From an uncultured Collinsella sp. (lineage in GTDB: Bacteria > Actinomycetota > Coriobacteriia > Coriobacteriales > Coriobacteriaceae), in contig CAUBPS010000002.1 of the NCBI GenBank assembly GCA_958437935.1, forward strand, positions 124,001 to 188,000: 64,000 nt of DNA, in the 5' to 3' direction. The stretch's first letter is position 1, and every line of letters starts with the position of its first letter. The notes under the pieces were generated by a model. The model had not been told where the DNA came from. It was given only the letters and a program-made list of their open reading frames with translations, and made no database searches. Shown here piece after piece: positions 19,194-27,797 of the stretch. Both the position numbers and the translations under genes were made by a program.

Positions 19194-19363
19194 CCTCTCT
19201 CGCGCGGGCGCGCTCGCCCGCTCCCCCGCCGTTCACGTTCGGCGCGCTTGTCCTACTCTATCCTCATTTTTGGCCGATACCAGTGAGGAATGTAACGAAC
19301 CGCGCCAAAAAACGAACGGGACAGCACGCCGCATGGCGCACCATCCCGCATATAACATCCCCG

Positions 19364-19394
19364 ATGTGACAAAGAGGCTGTCACTTTGTCACAT
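19364..19394. repeat. TGTGACAAAG palindrome
   Basis: ATGTGACAAAG and CTTTGTCACAT arms (11 bp) around a 9-base centre, just downstream of the CoA-disulfide-reductase-like gene on the minus strand. Same family as 15899-15931; the surrounding 19194-19405 holds no gene. Confidence 0.7.
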
Positions 19395-19405
19395 TCCAAT
19401 GCGCG

Positions 19406-21097
19406 CTACTTTTCGAGCCCGCACGGCATAACGTTAGCGCTGCCGCGGCGAGCCTCAGTCACGGCTGCAAAGAAGCGATAGCCGCCCGAGAAGTTAAAGC
19501 ACTCAAAGCCATGCTGCGCCAAAATGCGGCAAGCAATGTAGCTGCGAATGCCGCTCTGGCAAATTACGTAGACCGGCTTGGCCCGGTCGAGCTCGCCCAG
19601 GCGATTGCGCAGATCATCGACGGGAATGTTTACGAAACCATCGATATGCCCGCGCTCATACTCCCCTTCCGTACGAACATCGAGCAGCTGCACGCTGCCA
19701 TCGCGTGGCAAGTTGGGCTCATCCTCCCAATGCCACTGCGCCAGTATGCCGCGATTGAGGTTCTCGATCATAAAGCCCGCCATATTGACGGGATCCTTCG
19801 CCGATGAGTACGGCGGCGCGTATGCTAGGTCCAAATCCTTAAGCCTATCGCCGCGCATGCCTGCCTGGATGGCAGTCGCCAGAACGTCGATACACTTGTC
19901 CACACCATCGATGCCCACGATTTGCGCACCCAGCAGGCGCAATCCCTGCTTCTCGAAGATAACCTTCATGGTCATGGGCGTTGCACCCGGATAATAACCC
20001 GCATGCGAACCGGGCGACAGGACCACGCTGTCGCAGTCAATTCCCGCCGCGTGTGCTGCCTTTTCGGATAGTCCCGTGCTTGCCGCCGTCAAGTCGAATA
20101 CCTTGATAATCGATGAGCCCAACGATCCGCGGTAGCAGCTGTCCATGCCGGCTATGACATCGGCAACGACACGCCCCTGCTTGTTGGCGGGGCCGGCGAG
20201 CGAAATGACCGCGTCCTCGCCGGTCACCTGATGCGTGACCTGCGCGGCATCGCCCACGGCATACACGTCGGCAGCAGAGGTCTCCATGCGGTCGTTGACC
20301 ACAATAGCCCCCTTGATGCCCAGTTCGAGCCCCGCCTCTTGCGCCAGATGGCTCTCAGGTGCCACGCCAATGGCGAGCAGCACCATATCGGCTCCGATAG
20401 GGTCATCGCCCGCAACATGGGTGACAACGCGGCCATCAACTTCCTCAAAACCTGTCACATCGGCCTTGAGGCGCAGATCAATACCGTGCTCACGCACCTC
20501 GGTATGCAAAAGGGTCGCCATGTCGTAATCCAGGTTGTTCATAAGCTGGACGGGACGCTGCAGAAGGGTCACCTGGAGCCCTAGCTCGCACAGATTCTCC
20601 GCCGTCTCGACGCCAATGAAGCCGCCGCCGATCACGACGGCACTGCTCGGTCGCCGCTCTCGAACATAGCTGTGAATACGCAGCGTGTCCTCAACGGTGC
20701 GTAGGCTAAAGATTTTATCCGAGTCGATGCCCGGCAACGCAGGGCGAATCGGCTTTGCACCCGGCGACAGGATGAGCTTGTCATACGTCTCGACAAATTC
20801 CTCGCCCGTCAGCATATTGCGAACCTCGACCGTATGCGAATCGGGATGGATGGCAAACACCTCGTGACTCGTCTTGACCGCAATGCGAAAGCGATCCCAA
20901 AAGCCCTTGGGAGACTGCAGCGTCAATGCACTCTCTTCTTCTATCACGCCGCCAATGTAGTACGGAAGCCCACAGTTGGCATACGATACAAAACCCGTGC
21001 GCTCAAAGATGACAATTTGGGCCTGCTCGTCGAGCCTGCGCAAACGTGCCGCCGCCGATGCGCCGCCCGCGACGCCTCCAACGATAACCACCTTCAT
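19406..21097 (-). CDS. FAD-dependent CoA-disulfide/persulfide reductase with C-terminal rhodanese
   Basis: 563 aa. N-terminal FAD-binding GGVAGGASAA, single redox cysteine C42 in YANCGLPYY, a second dinucleotide fold GGGFIGVE, the VYAVGDAA motif, and a C-terminal rhodanese domain (about 470-563) with catalytic C513 in CQSGIRS. This is the CoADR-RHD/Npsr architecture, which reduces CoA disulfide or persulfides and polysulfide with NAD(P)H. It follows a rhodanese fragment and the TlpA/4Fe-4S cluster on the same strand. Confidence 0.88.
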   Translation of the reverse strand: MKVVIVGGVAGGASAAARLRRLDEQAQIVIFERTGFVSYANCGLPYYIGGVIEEESALTLQSPKGFWDRFRIAVKTSHEVFAIHPDSHTVEVRNMLTGEEFVETYDKLILSPGAKPIRPALPGIDSDKIFSLRTVEDTLRIHSYVRERRPSSAVVIGGGFIGVETAENLCELGLQVTLLQRPVQLMNNLDYDMATLLHTEVREHGIDLRLKADVTGFEEVDGRVVTHVAGDDPIGADMVLLAIGVAPESHLAQEAGLELGIKGAIVVNDRMETSAADVYAVGDAAQVTHQVTGEDAVISLAGPANKQGRVVADVIAGMDSCYRGSLGSSIIKVFDLTAASTGLSEKAAHAAGIDCDSVVLSPGSHAGYYPGATPMTMKVIFEKQGLRLLGAQIVGIDGVDKCIDVLATAIQAGMRGDRLKDLDLAYAPPYSSAKDPVNMAGFMIENLNRGILAQWHWEDEPNLPRDGSVQLLDVRTEGEYERGHIDGFVNIPVDDLRNRLGELDRAKPVYVICQSGIRSYIACRILAQHGFECFNFSGGYRFFAAVTEARRGSANVMPCGLEK

Positions 21098-21099
21098 AG

Positions 21100-21252
21100 C
21101 TAACGCACCACCTTTCCCGTATAGCCGCTTATGCCGCCGATATTCTTGACACTGCCATACCCAGAACGCTTAAGAAAACTCACAGCTTGGTTGCTTCGCG
21201 CACCACTCAGGCAATGCACGAAAAGCTGCGTGCCCTTTCGACGTATACCCAT
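21100..21252 (-). pseudogene. C-terminal half of a rhodanese domain
   Basis: A 50-codon frame reads ..LFVHCLSGARSNQAV and NIGGISGYTGK: the active-site loop C-x5-R and the last helix of a rhodanese. The N-terminal half is missing, cut off by the terminator of the upstream gene (21271-21299). Its stop codon is three bases before the start of the FAD reductase. Either a relic or a minimal sulfur-carrier peptide; the former is more likely. Confidence 0.55.
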
Positions 21253-21270
21253 GATGCTACCCCGAAGCAG

Positions 21271-21299
21271 AAAAAAAGAGTCGCTGTTTCCAGCGACTC
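21271..21299 (-). terminator. Intrinsic terminator of the TlpA lipoprotein operon
   Basis: On the minus strand GAGTCGCTG-GAAA-CAGCGACTC is followed by TTTTTTT, immediately after the lipoprotein gene. Confidence 0.9.
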
Positions 21300-21324
21300 C
21301 CCTTCAGTTGCCTGTCCCACGAAT

Positions 21325-22287
21325 CTACTGTTCGCTCTTCGCGAGTGCCTGATCGATCAGTTTGTTGAGCGCCTCGCGCTGCTCAGCGGAGTTGATGCCG
21401 CCCATGATCGGCTCTCCCACAATGTTACCGTTCTGGTCGATCACGTAGGTGGTCGGGAACGAGTACAGGTTGGAGGTGAACTTTCCGGCCTCGCTGTCCG
21501 ACTTAAACCAGATGTTCTTATACGTCACGCCCTTCTTGGAAAGCACGTCCTTGGCATCGGCCACCTCGTCTTTGTTGCCATCGAGCGTAAAGGAATTAAC
21601 GCCCACGACCTGGCCGCCCTTCTCGGCAAGCTCCTTGTTGAGCTTCTCCAGATCGCCCAGCTCTCCCACGCACGGCTTGCAGGTGGTAAACCAGAAGTTC
21701 ATGACGGTGACCTTGTTCTTGGAGAACAGCTCGTCGCTGTTTACATCGTTGCCGTCCAAGTCCTTGCCCTTAAAGCTGGGGAACTTCGTCTCCCCGCTCT
21801 CGCCGTTGGTCATGCCTGCGGTCGAGGCATCGACGCTCTCCCCCTCGCCGGGCGTGCTGCCGCATCCGGGAAACTCCTTCTCCAGCGTCATGAGCTTATC
21901 CTCGATCTCCTTGACCTGCTGTGCGCCGGCCTTAAGCGTCTTGAGCTCGTCAGCCGTAAACTGATCCTTGGCGCCCTCGATGGTATCAAGCAAAAAGTCG
22001 CCGTAATTGCTACCGTCCTCAATCATTGCCGAGTCTTTATTTGCCGCATTGAATACCTTTTCCCATAGGGCGTTATCGCTCGCAAAGATCTCGTTTTCCT
22101 TTTGCAGCAGCTGCTGGTACAGCTCGGCCGCCTCCTCGGCGCTCGACGGCTTTTGTGCCACAAGCTCGGCAATCTGCGCATCGCCGCTCGTGGCATCCTT
22201 CGCGTCGCCCTTGGGGGCAGAGCACGCCGCGAGAGTCAACGCCAGCATGGGCAGCATCAACAGGGCCGCAATTTTCGACAGTTTCAT
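21325..22287 (-). CDS. TlpA-like thioredoxin lipoprotein
   Basis: 320 aa. Lipobox LAAC with Cys22, a helical spacer to about 165, then a thioredoxin/AhpC-TSA fold with C203-K-P-C206 and a cis-Pro in SFPTTYV. It is an exported, lipid-anchored thiol reductase. It lies 33 bases downstream of the 4Fe-4S membrane protein, which suggests electron supply across the membrane. Confidence 0.88.
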   Translation of the reverse strand: MKLSKIAALLMLPMLALTLAACSAPKGDAKDATSGDAQIAELVAQKPSSAEEAAELYQQLLQKENEIFASDNALWEKVFNAANKDSAMIEDGSNYGDFLLDTIEGAKDQFTADELKTLKAGAQQVKEIEDKLMTLEKEFPGCGSTPGEGESVDASTAGMTNGESGETKFPSFKGKDLDGNDVNSDELFSKNKVTVMNFWFTTCKPCVGELGDLEKLNKELAEKGGQVVGVNSFTLDGNKDEVADAKDVLSKKGVTYKNIWFKSDSEAGKFTSNLYSFPTTYVIDQNGNIVGEPIMGGINSAEQREALNKLIDQALAKSEQ

Positions 22288-22320
22288 GGTTCCTCCGTTG
22301 TATCGAAGCTTAATAGGTAC

Positions 22321-23232
22321 CTATTTGTTTTCGCAGTCCTGCGCGGACTGCGCGGTCTTGTCGCCCGTCACGCCCAGCCCGTAGCGAAAGCTAATGGCAT
22401 CGACGGGGCACGCACCCACGCATTTGCCGCAACGAATGCACTCGGCATGGTCGGGCGTACGCGTAACGTCCACGTCCATCAGACACACCTTGGCGCACTT
22501 GCCGCACGAAACGCATTTGCACTGGTCAACCTGAATCCCCAACAACGACACCTTGTTCATGAGCGCATAAAACGCACCGAGGGGGCAAATCCATTTGCAG
22601 AAGGGGCGGTAGAACAACACGCTCAGCACCGCAACCGCAATGAGAATCGCGAGCTTCCAGGTAAAGAGCTTTCCCAGCGCGGAGCGGATTCCCGTATTCA
22701 TGATGGACAGCGGAATCGCACCCTCGAGCACGCCCTGTGGGCAGATGTACTTGCAAAAGAACGGGTCGCCCATGCCCACATCGTTGACCACCAAGACAGG
22801 CAGCAGCACCACGGCAAACAGCAGCACGGCATACTTGATGTACGTGAGCGGCTTGAGCTTTTTCGTTGATAGCTTTTTGCCGGGAATCTTGTGTAGAAGT
22901 TCCTGCAGCCATCCAAACGGGCACAAAAAGCCGCATACAAAACGCCCCAACAGCACGCCGATCAGAATGAGCGTTCCGGTGACGTAATACGAAAAGCTAA
23001 ACTTAGACGAGCCCACCACCGACTGAAACGAGCCGATGGGACACGCACCCGAAGCCGCCGGACACGAGTAGCAGTTGAGTCCCGGCACACAGACGGCCTT
23101 GCCCGCCCCTTGGTAAATGCCTCCCTTGGCAAAATTGGGCAGATGAATATTGGTCGCAAGCGTCGCCGCCGCCTGAATGAATCCGCGAAATCGGGCCAAA
23201 ACATGCGACGCAGTGTTTTCTCTTTTATCCAA
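22321..23232 (-). CDS. NapH-like 4Fe-4S membrane protein
   Basis: About 303 aa. Several membrane helices, two CxxxCP-type motifs in loops (GFLCPFG, KWICPLG) and two classical ferredoxin clusters at the C-terminus (CVSCGKCAKVC and CIRCGKCVGACP). It passes electrons through the membrane. I set the start at TTG 23232 (GGAG ten bases upstream), which overlaps the end of the CD1871A peptide gene by 8 bases. The reading frame is open further upstream, but that part overlaps the peptide gene. Confidence 0.85.
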   Translation of the reverse strand: MDKRENTASHVLARFRGFIQAAATLATNIHLPNFAKGGIYQGAGKAVCVPGLNCYSCPAASGACPIGSFQSVVGSSKFSFSYYVTGTLILIGVLLGRFVCGFLCPFGWLQELLHKIPGKKLSTKKLKPLTYIKYAVLLFAVVLLPVLVVNDVGMGDPFFCKYICPQGVLEGAIPLSIMNTGIRSALGKLFTWKLAILIAVAVLSVLFYRPFCKWICPLGAFYALMNKVSLLGIQVDQCKCVSCGKCAKVCLMDVDVTRTPDHAECIRCGKCVGACPVDAISFRYGLGVTGDKTAQSAQDCENK

Positions 23233-23371
23233 TTCCGATACACTCCAAGCACAGCCTAATCGCTTTGGCCAGCACGGCATCCGCCTCGCCACGCATAACG
23301 CCAAAGCACACCATGGCAATTCCGACGATCAACAAAGCGACCTGTACCACGGGTTTTACCGCTTTGAACAA
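23225..23371 (-). CDS. CD1871A-type CXXC small membrane peptide
   Basis: 48 aa from TTG 23371, with AAAGGAG eight bases upstream. One membrane helix (VVQVALLIVGIAMVCFGVMR), then an acidic segment and the C-terminal CLECIGIG with a CxxC pair, matching the CD1871A CXXC-motif family that accompanies 4Fe-4S binding proteins. Overlap with the next gene implies translational coupling. Probably a redox partner or cluster-assembly accessory. Confidence 0.75.
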   Translation of the reverse strand: MFKAVKPVVQVALLIVGIAMVCFGVMRGEADAVLAKAIRLCLECIGIG

Positions 23372-23461
23372 CCTGACCACTCCTTTCGTTACGCGACCAT
23401 TGGACCATATCGACCATAAAATCCGTGTTAAGCGCGATTTGGAATGTGCAAGGAGACTGTT

Positions 23462-24136
23462 ATGCGTATTTTGATCGTCGAAGACGAGCGAGCACTGTGC
23501 GACACAATCGCACGCAGCTTGCGAAACCTGGCATACAGCGTCGACTGTTGCCATGATGGGCAGGAGGCACTCGACCTGCTGGGCGTCGAAGTCTTTGACC
23601 TCGTGGTGCTCGACCTCAATCTTCCCCGTATCGACGGCATGACCGTACTCAGGGAACTTAGGAAAACCGACTGCGAGACCAAGGTACTGATTCTGTCCGC
23701 GCGTGGCGAAGTATCCGATAAAGTCGCCGGACTCGATGCCGGCGCCAACGATTACCTTACCAAGCCGTTTCATCTGGACGAGCTTGCGGCAAGGATCCGC
23801 AGCCTTACCCTCAGGCGCTTCGCACAAAGCGACATAGTATTAACCTGCGGAAAGCTCAGCTTTGACACCAAGGCGCGCATCGCCTCCGTGGACAGTGAGG
23901 CTCTATCTCTTACACGCAAGGAAACGGGAATCTTGGAATACCTGATGCTTAATCAGGGGCGACCGGTAAGCCAAGAGGAACTTATCGAACACGTCTGGGA
24001 TAGCACCGTGAACAGCTTTAGCAACGCAACCCGCGTTCACATCTCGTCGCTCCGAAAAAAGTTGCGCAGCACTTTGGGATACGACCCGATTCGCAATCGA
24101 ATTGGAGAGGGCTACGTTATGGAGGATGGCGAATGA
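23462..24136 (+). CDS. OmpR-family response regulator
   Basis: 224 aa: receiver with phospho-acceptor D51 and K101 in DYLTKPF, then a winged helix (SLTRKETGILEYL, THVHISSLRKKL-like pattern, GEGYVM). ATG 23462 preceded by AAGGAG. Overlaps the sensor kinase gene by four bases (ATGA) and diverges from the redox cluster, which it may control. Confidence 0.92.
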   Translation: MRILIVEDERALCDTIARSLRNLAYSVDCCHDGQEALDLLGVEVFDLVVLDLNLPRIDGMTVLRELRKTDCETKVLILSARGEVSDKVAGLDAGANDYLTKPFHLDELAARIRSLTLRRFAQSDIVLTCGKLSFDTKARIASVDSEALSLTRKETGILEYLMLNQGRPVSQEELIEHVWDSTVNSFSNATRVHISSLRKKLRSTLGYDPIRNRIGEGYVMEDGE

Positions 24137-25272
24137 AAAGGCTTTCGCTGCAATGGCGCATAACGATCATGACGGCGCTGCTCACGTGTGCGGCGTGCGT
24201 GCTAACGAACTGTTTGGTCGGCTATACGGGCATGCGCTACATGGATGCCATCGGCAGCGACATCTCGGCCTTTAACGCTGCCGGCGAAGATGCGCCTCAG
24301 GCATTTGACCCAACGAAGGGGACCCTCGATGACGAGGTCACGATCGTCGTAAACGACGCACAAGAGTCTTTCGGCGCGACAGCCTGGTGCATCACGGCTG
24401 GAATCACGCTACTTGGCGGCGCACTGGCATACTTTGCGAGCGGCCGTGCGCTCAAACCTCTGCGGGCTTTTGCCGCTCAGGTAGAGCGCGTGCAGCCTGA
24501 CAACCTAAGCGAAATCAGACTCAGCGAAGATGTGCCCGCCGAGCTACAACGATGCAGTGCCTCTTTCAACGACATGATCGCCCGTCTTGGCGAAGGGTTC
24601 TCCGCACAGCGTCAGTTTACCGGCAACGCCGCGCACGAGCTGCGCACCCCGCTCGCCCTTATGCAAGCGCAGATTGAACTGTTTGTCTCCGAGCACCCCA
24701 CATCGCAACCCCAAACAGCCGAGCTGCTCGGCCTGCTACAAGAACAAACCGAGCGGATGTCGCGAATGACCAAGGTGCTGCTTGAGATGAGTGAGCTCCG
24801 CAGCGTTCCCTGCGAGGACGATATTGAGCTTGGCCCCCTGTCCGAAGAAGTCCTCACCGACCTTGCTCCACTTGCCGAGCATAAAGACATCGTCCTCAAT
24901 TGCAGTGGAGGCGCTTTGATAGTCGGAAGCGACACGCTCCTCTATCGGCTGGTGTTTAACCTGGTCGAAAATGCCATCCGCTACAGCCGCCCCGGCTCGA
25001 CTGTCAACGTCTCCATATGCGATAACAACAGCCACGTGTTCCTACGAGTCGAGGATCAGGGCCCGGGCATACCCGAGCAGTACCGTGAGAGCATCTTCCA
25101 GCCGTTCTTTCGCCTGGATAAATCCCGTAGCAGGGCATATGGCGGCGCAGGACTCGGGCTAGCGCTTGTTTGGGAGATTGCAGCGCTTCACAGTGGCGCC
25201 GTAGAGGTCGAAGCAAGTTCCGAGAACGGGACTACCATGCTCGCGACCCTTCCAAAACGGACCGCAGTGTAA
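24133..25272 (+). CDS. Sensor histidine kinase
   Basis: 379 aa. Two membrane helices (about 10-30 and 84-103) with a short extracytoplasmic loop, HAMP (about 104-155), HisKA with H168 in NAAHELRTPLALM, and HATPase_c with NLVENAIRYS, DQGPGIP and GGAGLGLALV. QseC/BasS-like topology. Pairs with the overlapping response regulator. Confidence 0.92.
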   Translation: MKRLSLQWRITIMTALLTCAACVLTNCLVGYTGMRYMDAIGSDISAFNAAGEDAPQAFDPTKGTLDDEVTIVVNDAQESFGATAWCITAGITLLGGALAYFASGRALKPLRAFAAQVERVQPDNLSEIRLSEDVPAELQRCSASFNDMIARLGEGFSAQRQFTGNAAHELRTPLALMQAQIELFVSEHPTSQPQTAELLGLLQEQTERMSRMTKVLLEMSELRSVPCEDDIELGPLSEEVLTDLAPLAEHKDIVLNCSGGALIVGSDTLLYRLVFNLVENAIRYSRPGSTVNVSICDNNSHVFLRVEDQGPGIPEQYRESIFQPFFRLDKSRSRAYGGAGLGLALVWEIAALHSGAVEVEASSENGTTMLATLPKRTAV

Positions 25273-25289
25273 ACCGAGCAGTAAAACGA

Positions 25290-25322
25290 AAGGGGTCCCG
25301 CACACGTTTGCGCGGGACCCCT
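25290..25322. terminator. Bidirectional terminator
   Basis: AGGGGTCCCGC and its complement form an 11-bp stem with an 8-base loop; the minus side continues TTTCGTTTT. It separates the sensor kinase from the converging GuaA-like gene. Confidence 0.85.
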
Positions 25323-25357
25323 CTCCGTCAATGCGATTCGCCCAAAAGAGTAGAAGC

Positions 25358-26338
25358 TTACTCCCACTCGACCGTGCCGACGGGCTTCGGCGTGAGGTCG
25401 TAGCACACGCGGCAGATACCGGGAACCTCGGCGGTGACGCGGGCGGTGATGCGCTTGAGCAGCGCCCAGTCGAGCTCGGGCACCTCGGCGGTCATGACGT
25501 CGACGGTGTTGATGCAGCGGATGATGCAGGGCCAATCGTAGGCGCGCTTGCCCTCGCGCACGCCGGTGGCGCGGAAATCGGGCACGACGGCAAAGTACTG
25601 CCAAATGGTCAGGCCGGCCTTGTCGATCTCCTCGCGCACAATGGCATCGGCCTCGCGCAGCGCCTCAAGACGATCGCGGGTGATGGCGCCCAGGCAGCGA
25701 ACGCCCAGACCGGGGCCGGGGAACGGCTGGCGCTCGACCATGTTCTCGGGAAGGCCAAGCTCGCGGCCGACCACGCGGACCTCGTCCTTGAACAGCAGCT
25801 TGACGGGCTCGCAGAGCTCAAACTGCAGGTCCTCGGGCAGACCGCCCACGTTGTGGTGGGCCTTCACGCCGTCCTGGGACTCCAGAATGTCGGGATAGAT
25901 GGTGCCCTGGGCGAGGAAGCTGACCTCGTCGCCCACCTTGCGGGCCTCCTCCTCGAACACGCGAATGAACTCGGCGCCGATGATCTTGCGCTTGGCCTCG
26001 GGTTCGTCCACGTCGACGAGCTTGTCCAGGAAGCGATCGGTAGCGTCCACGTAGACCAGGTTGGCATTCATCTGGTTCTTAAAGACGTCGACAACCTGCT
26101 CGCTCTCACCCTTGCGCATGAGGCCGTGGTTCACATGCACGCAAATGAGCTGCTTGCCGATTGCCTTGATGAGCAGTGCCGCGACAACCGAGCTGTCGAC
26201 GCCGCCGGAAAGAGCCAGCAGGACCTTCTTGTCACCGATCTGCTCATGGATTGCGGTGACCTGCTCATCGATGAACGCCTGGGCAAGTTCGGGAGTGGTG
26301 ATACGCACCATGTCGTCGGGACGCTTGTTGGGATCCAT
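25358..26338 (-). CDS. Glutaminase-less GMP synthase-like protein (GuaA C-terminal type)
   Basis: 326 aa consisting only of the ATP pyrophosphatase and dimerisation parts of GMP synthase: P-loop SGGVDSS (44-50), GTIYPD, QPFPGPGLGVR and the terminal VGTVEWE. No amidotransferase domain is fused or adjacent, so it would use free ammonia or an unlinked glutaminase. A full-length GuaA is also in this window at 59877. It may be a second GMP synthase or have a different nucleotide substrate. Confidence 0.85.
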   Translation of the reverse strand: MDPNKRPDDMVRITTPELAQAFIDEQVTAIHEQIGDKKVLLALSGGVDSSVVAALLIKAIGKQLICVHVNHGLMRKGESEQVVDVFKNQMNANLVYVDATDRFLDKLVDVDEPEAKRKIIGAEFIRVFEEEARKVGDEVSFLAQGTIYPDILESQDGVKAHHNVGGLPEDLQFELCEPVKLLFKDEVRVVGRELGLPENMVERQPFPGPGLGVRCLGAITRDRLEALREADAIVREEIDKAGLTIWQYFAVVPDFRATGVREGKRAYDWPCIIRCINTVDVMTAEVPELDWALLKRITARVTAEVPGICRVCYDLTPKPVGTVEWE

Positions 26339-26636
26339 GCAGAGCTCCTTTTCGGTTCGATGGAAATGCGTTGCGCATATGCAAACGCACCGTCATATGA
26401 CCTCATTATATGCAGAACGAGGCCCATTTCCCATCGCTCCCATGGAGCTTTTTGCAGGGGCGGTAGTTTTTCTATATCCCAAGGTCAGCTAGGTTTCGAT
26501 AACCACTTCGGGGGCAGGGCCGCTAAACTTGTCGTTTATACGCTCGGCGCACTCGTACGCAATACGCGCTAACATCCAGCTTTCAAATGACGGGGTACAA
26601 TGGCTGCTATCGTTGTCAGCTGATGGGAGATGGAAG

Positions 26637-27641
26637 ATGGACTGCGATGGTTGCGCGCGTGTTCCTATGCCGTTGATGTGCACCGCCTTTGTGCCGGGGC
26701 AAATGGATGCCGAGGTCGCAAACATCACTGACGCCGATTCGCGCGCCATTGCCACGGCAGAAGCACTGTACTTTCGCGGGCAGGCCACCCTCGCCGCCGA
26801 GACGGCACGCCCCTATCTTGACGCCACCGACCCCGCACTGCGCTATTCCGCATGCTTTATCTGCGGATATGCCAGTCTGTCACTCAACCGTATCGCCGAT
26901 GCCCGCCGTTGCCTTGCGGGCATTCTCGATACGCCAACTGACGAGGAATCGCCCGCCGTCCATGCCATGCATATCCTGTTCGCCTCGGCCGCAAGCGTCC
27001 TGCTGCACCTGCCTTCCCCGTATTCTGCCGAAGAGTTTTATCCGCTTGCGGCGCATCTGCCCGAAGGCCTGCGCCTGTTCGCCAGCTACGTGATGGCGCA
27101 TGCCCTGTATCTGCGCGGCGAATACGGCCGCAGCCTGGGCATGACGGAAAACGCACTGATCATGAAACAAGGACGCTATCCCATCTCGGAGCTGTTCCTG
27201 CACCTGTCAGCTTCTATGGCATGCATGAGCCTCAAGAACATCGACGCCGCAAAAGCGCATTTCGAAACCGCGTGGAGCATAGCGCGCCCCGATGGCCTTA
27301 TCGAGCTTATCGGCGAGCACCATGGCCTTTTGCAGGGACTTATCGAGGCATGCCTAAAACAGCAATACCCTGACGATTTCGCACGCATCATCGAGATCAC
27401 GTACCGCTTTAGCTACGGATGGCGACGCATCCACAACCCCGACTCGGGCGAAGACGTAGCCGACGATCTAACCACCACGGAATTCACCATGGCTATGCTC
27501 GCCTGCCGCGGATGGACCAACGCCGAAATCGCACGCCATATGGGCGTATCGCCGGGCACCGTTAAAAACCGCCTGTCCGGCGTGTATGCAAAACTTGGCA
27601 TCGGAACTCGTGCCGAGCTGGTCGCACACATGCTGCGCTAG
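26637..27641 (+). CDS. LuxR-type transcriptional regulator
   Basis: 334 aa. A long alpha-helical, TPR-like N-terminal region (about 30-260) and a GerE/LuxR helix-turn-helix at the C-terminus (GWTNAEIARHMGVSPGTVKN). ATG 26637 has GGGAG upstream; the frame is open to 26529 but without a ribosome site. The next gene on this strand encodes a large surface protein 156 bases away. Confidence 0.85.
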   Translation: MDCDGCARVPMPLMCTAFVPGQMDAEVANITDADSRAIATAEALYFRGQATLAAETARPYLDATDPALRYSACFICGYASLSLNRIADARRCLAGILDTPTDEESPAVHAMHILFASAASVLLHLPSPYSAEEFYPLAAHLPEGLRLFASYVMAHALYLRGEYGRSLGMTENALIMKQGRYPISELFLHLSASMACMSLKNIDAAKAHFETAWSIARPDGLIELIGEHHGLLQGLIEACLKQQYPDDFARIIEITYRFSYGWRRIHNPDSGEDVADDLTTTEFTMAMLACRGWTNAEIARHMGVSPGTVKNRLSGVYAKLGIGTRAELVAHMLR

Positions 27642-27797
27642 CAGCCAAGCTACCAAGTGCATCGAACGCATTCCAGCGCCGCCCGTTTTAACATGCTCAA
27701 ATTGGACATTTTGGCCCTCGAACGGCACTACCGCGACAGGACACCTTCTCGCATAATTTGATTATTTCCACCGATATTTGCGGGATGGGAGCCCAAG

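Noticed and set aside
21187..22068. 293-codon plus-strand frame opposite the TlpA lipoprotein
   Set aside because: Antisense to a gene with clear lipobox and CKPC motif; no features of its own.
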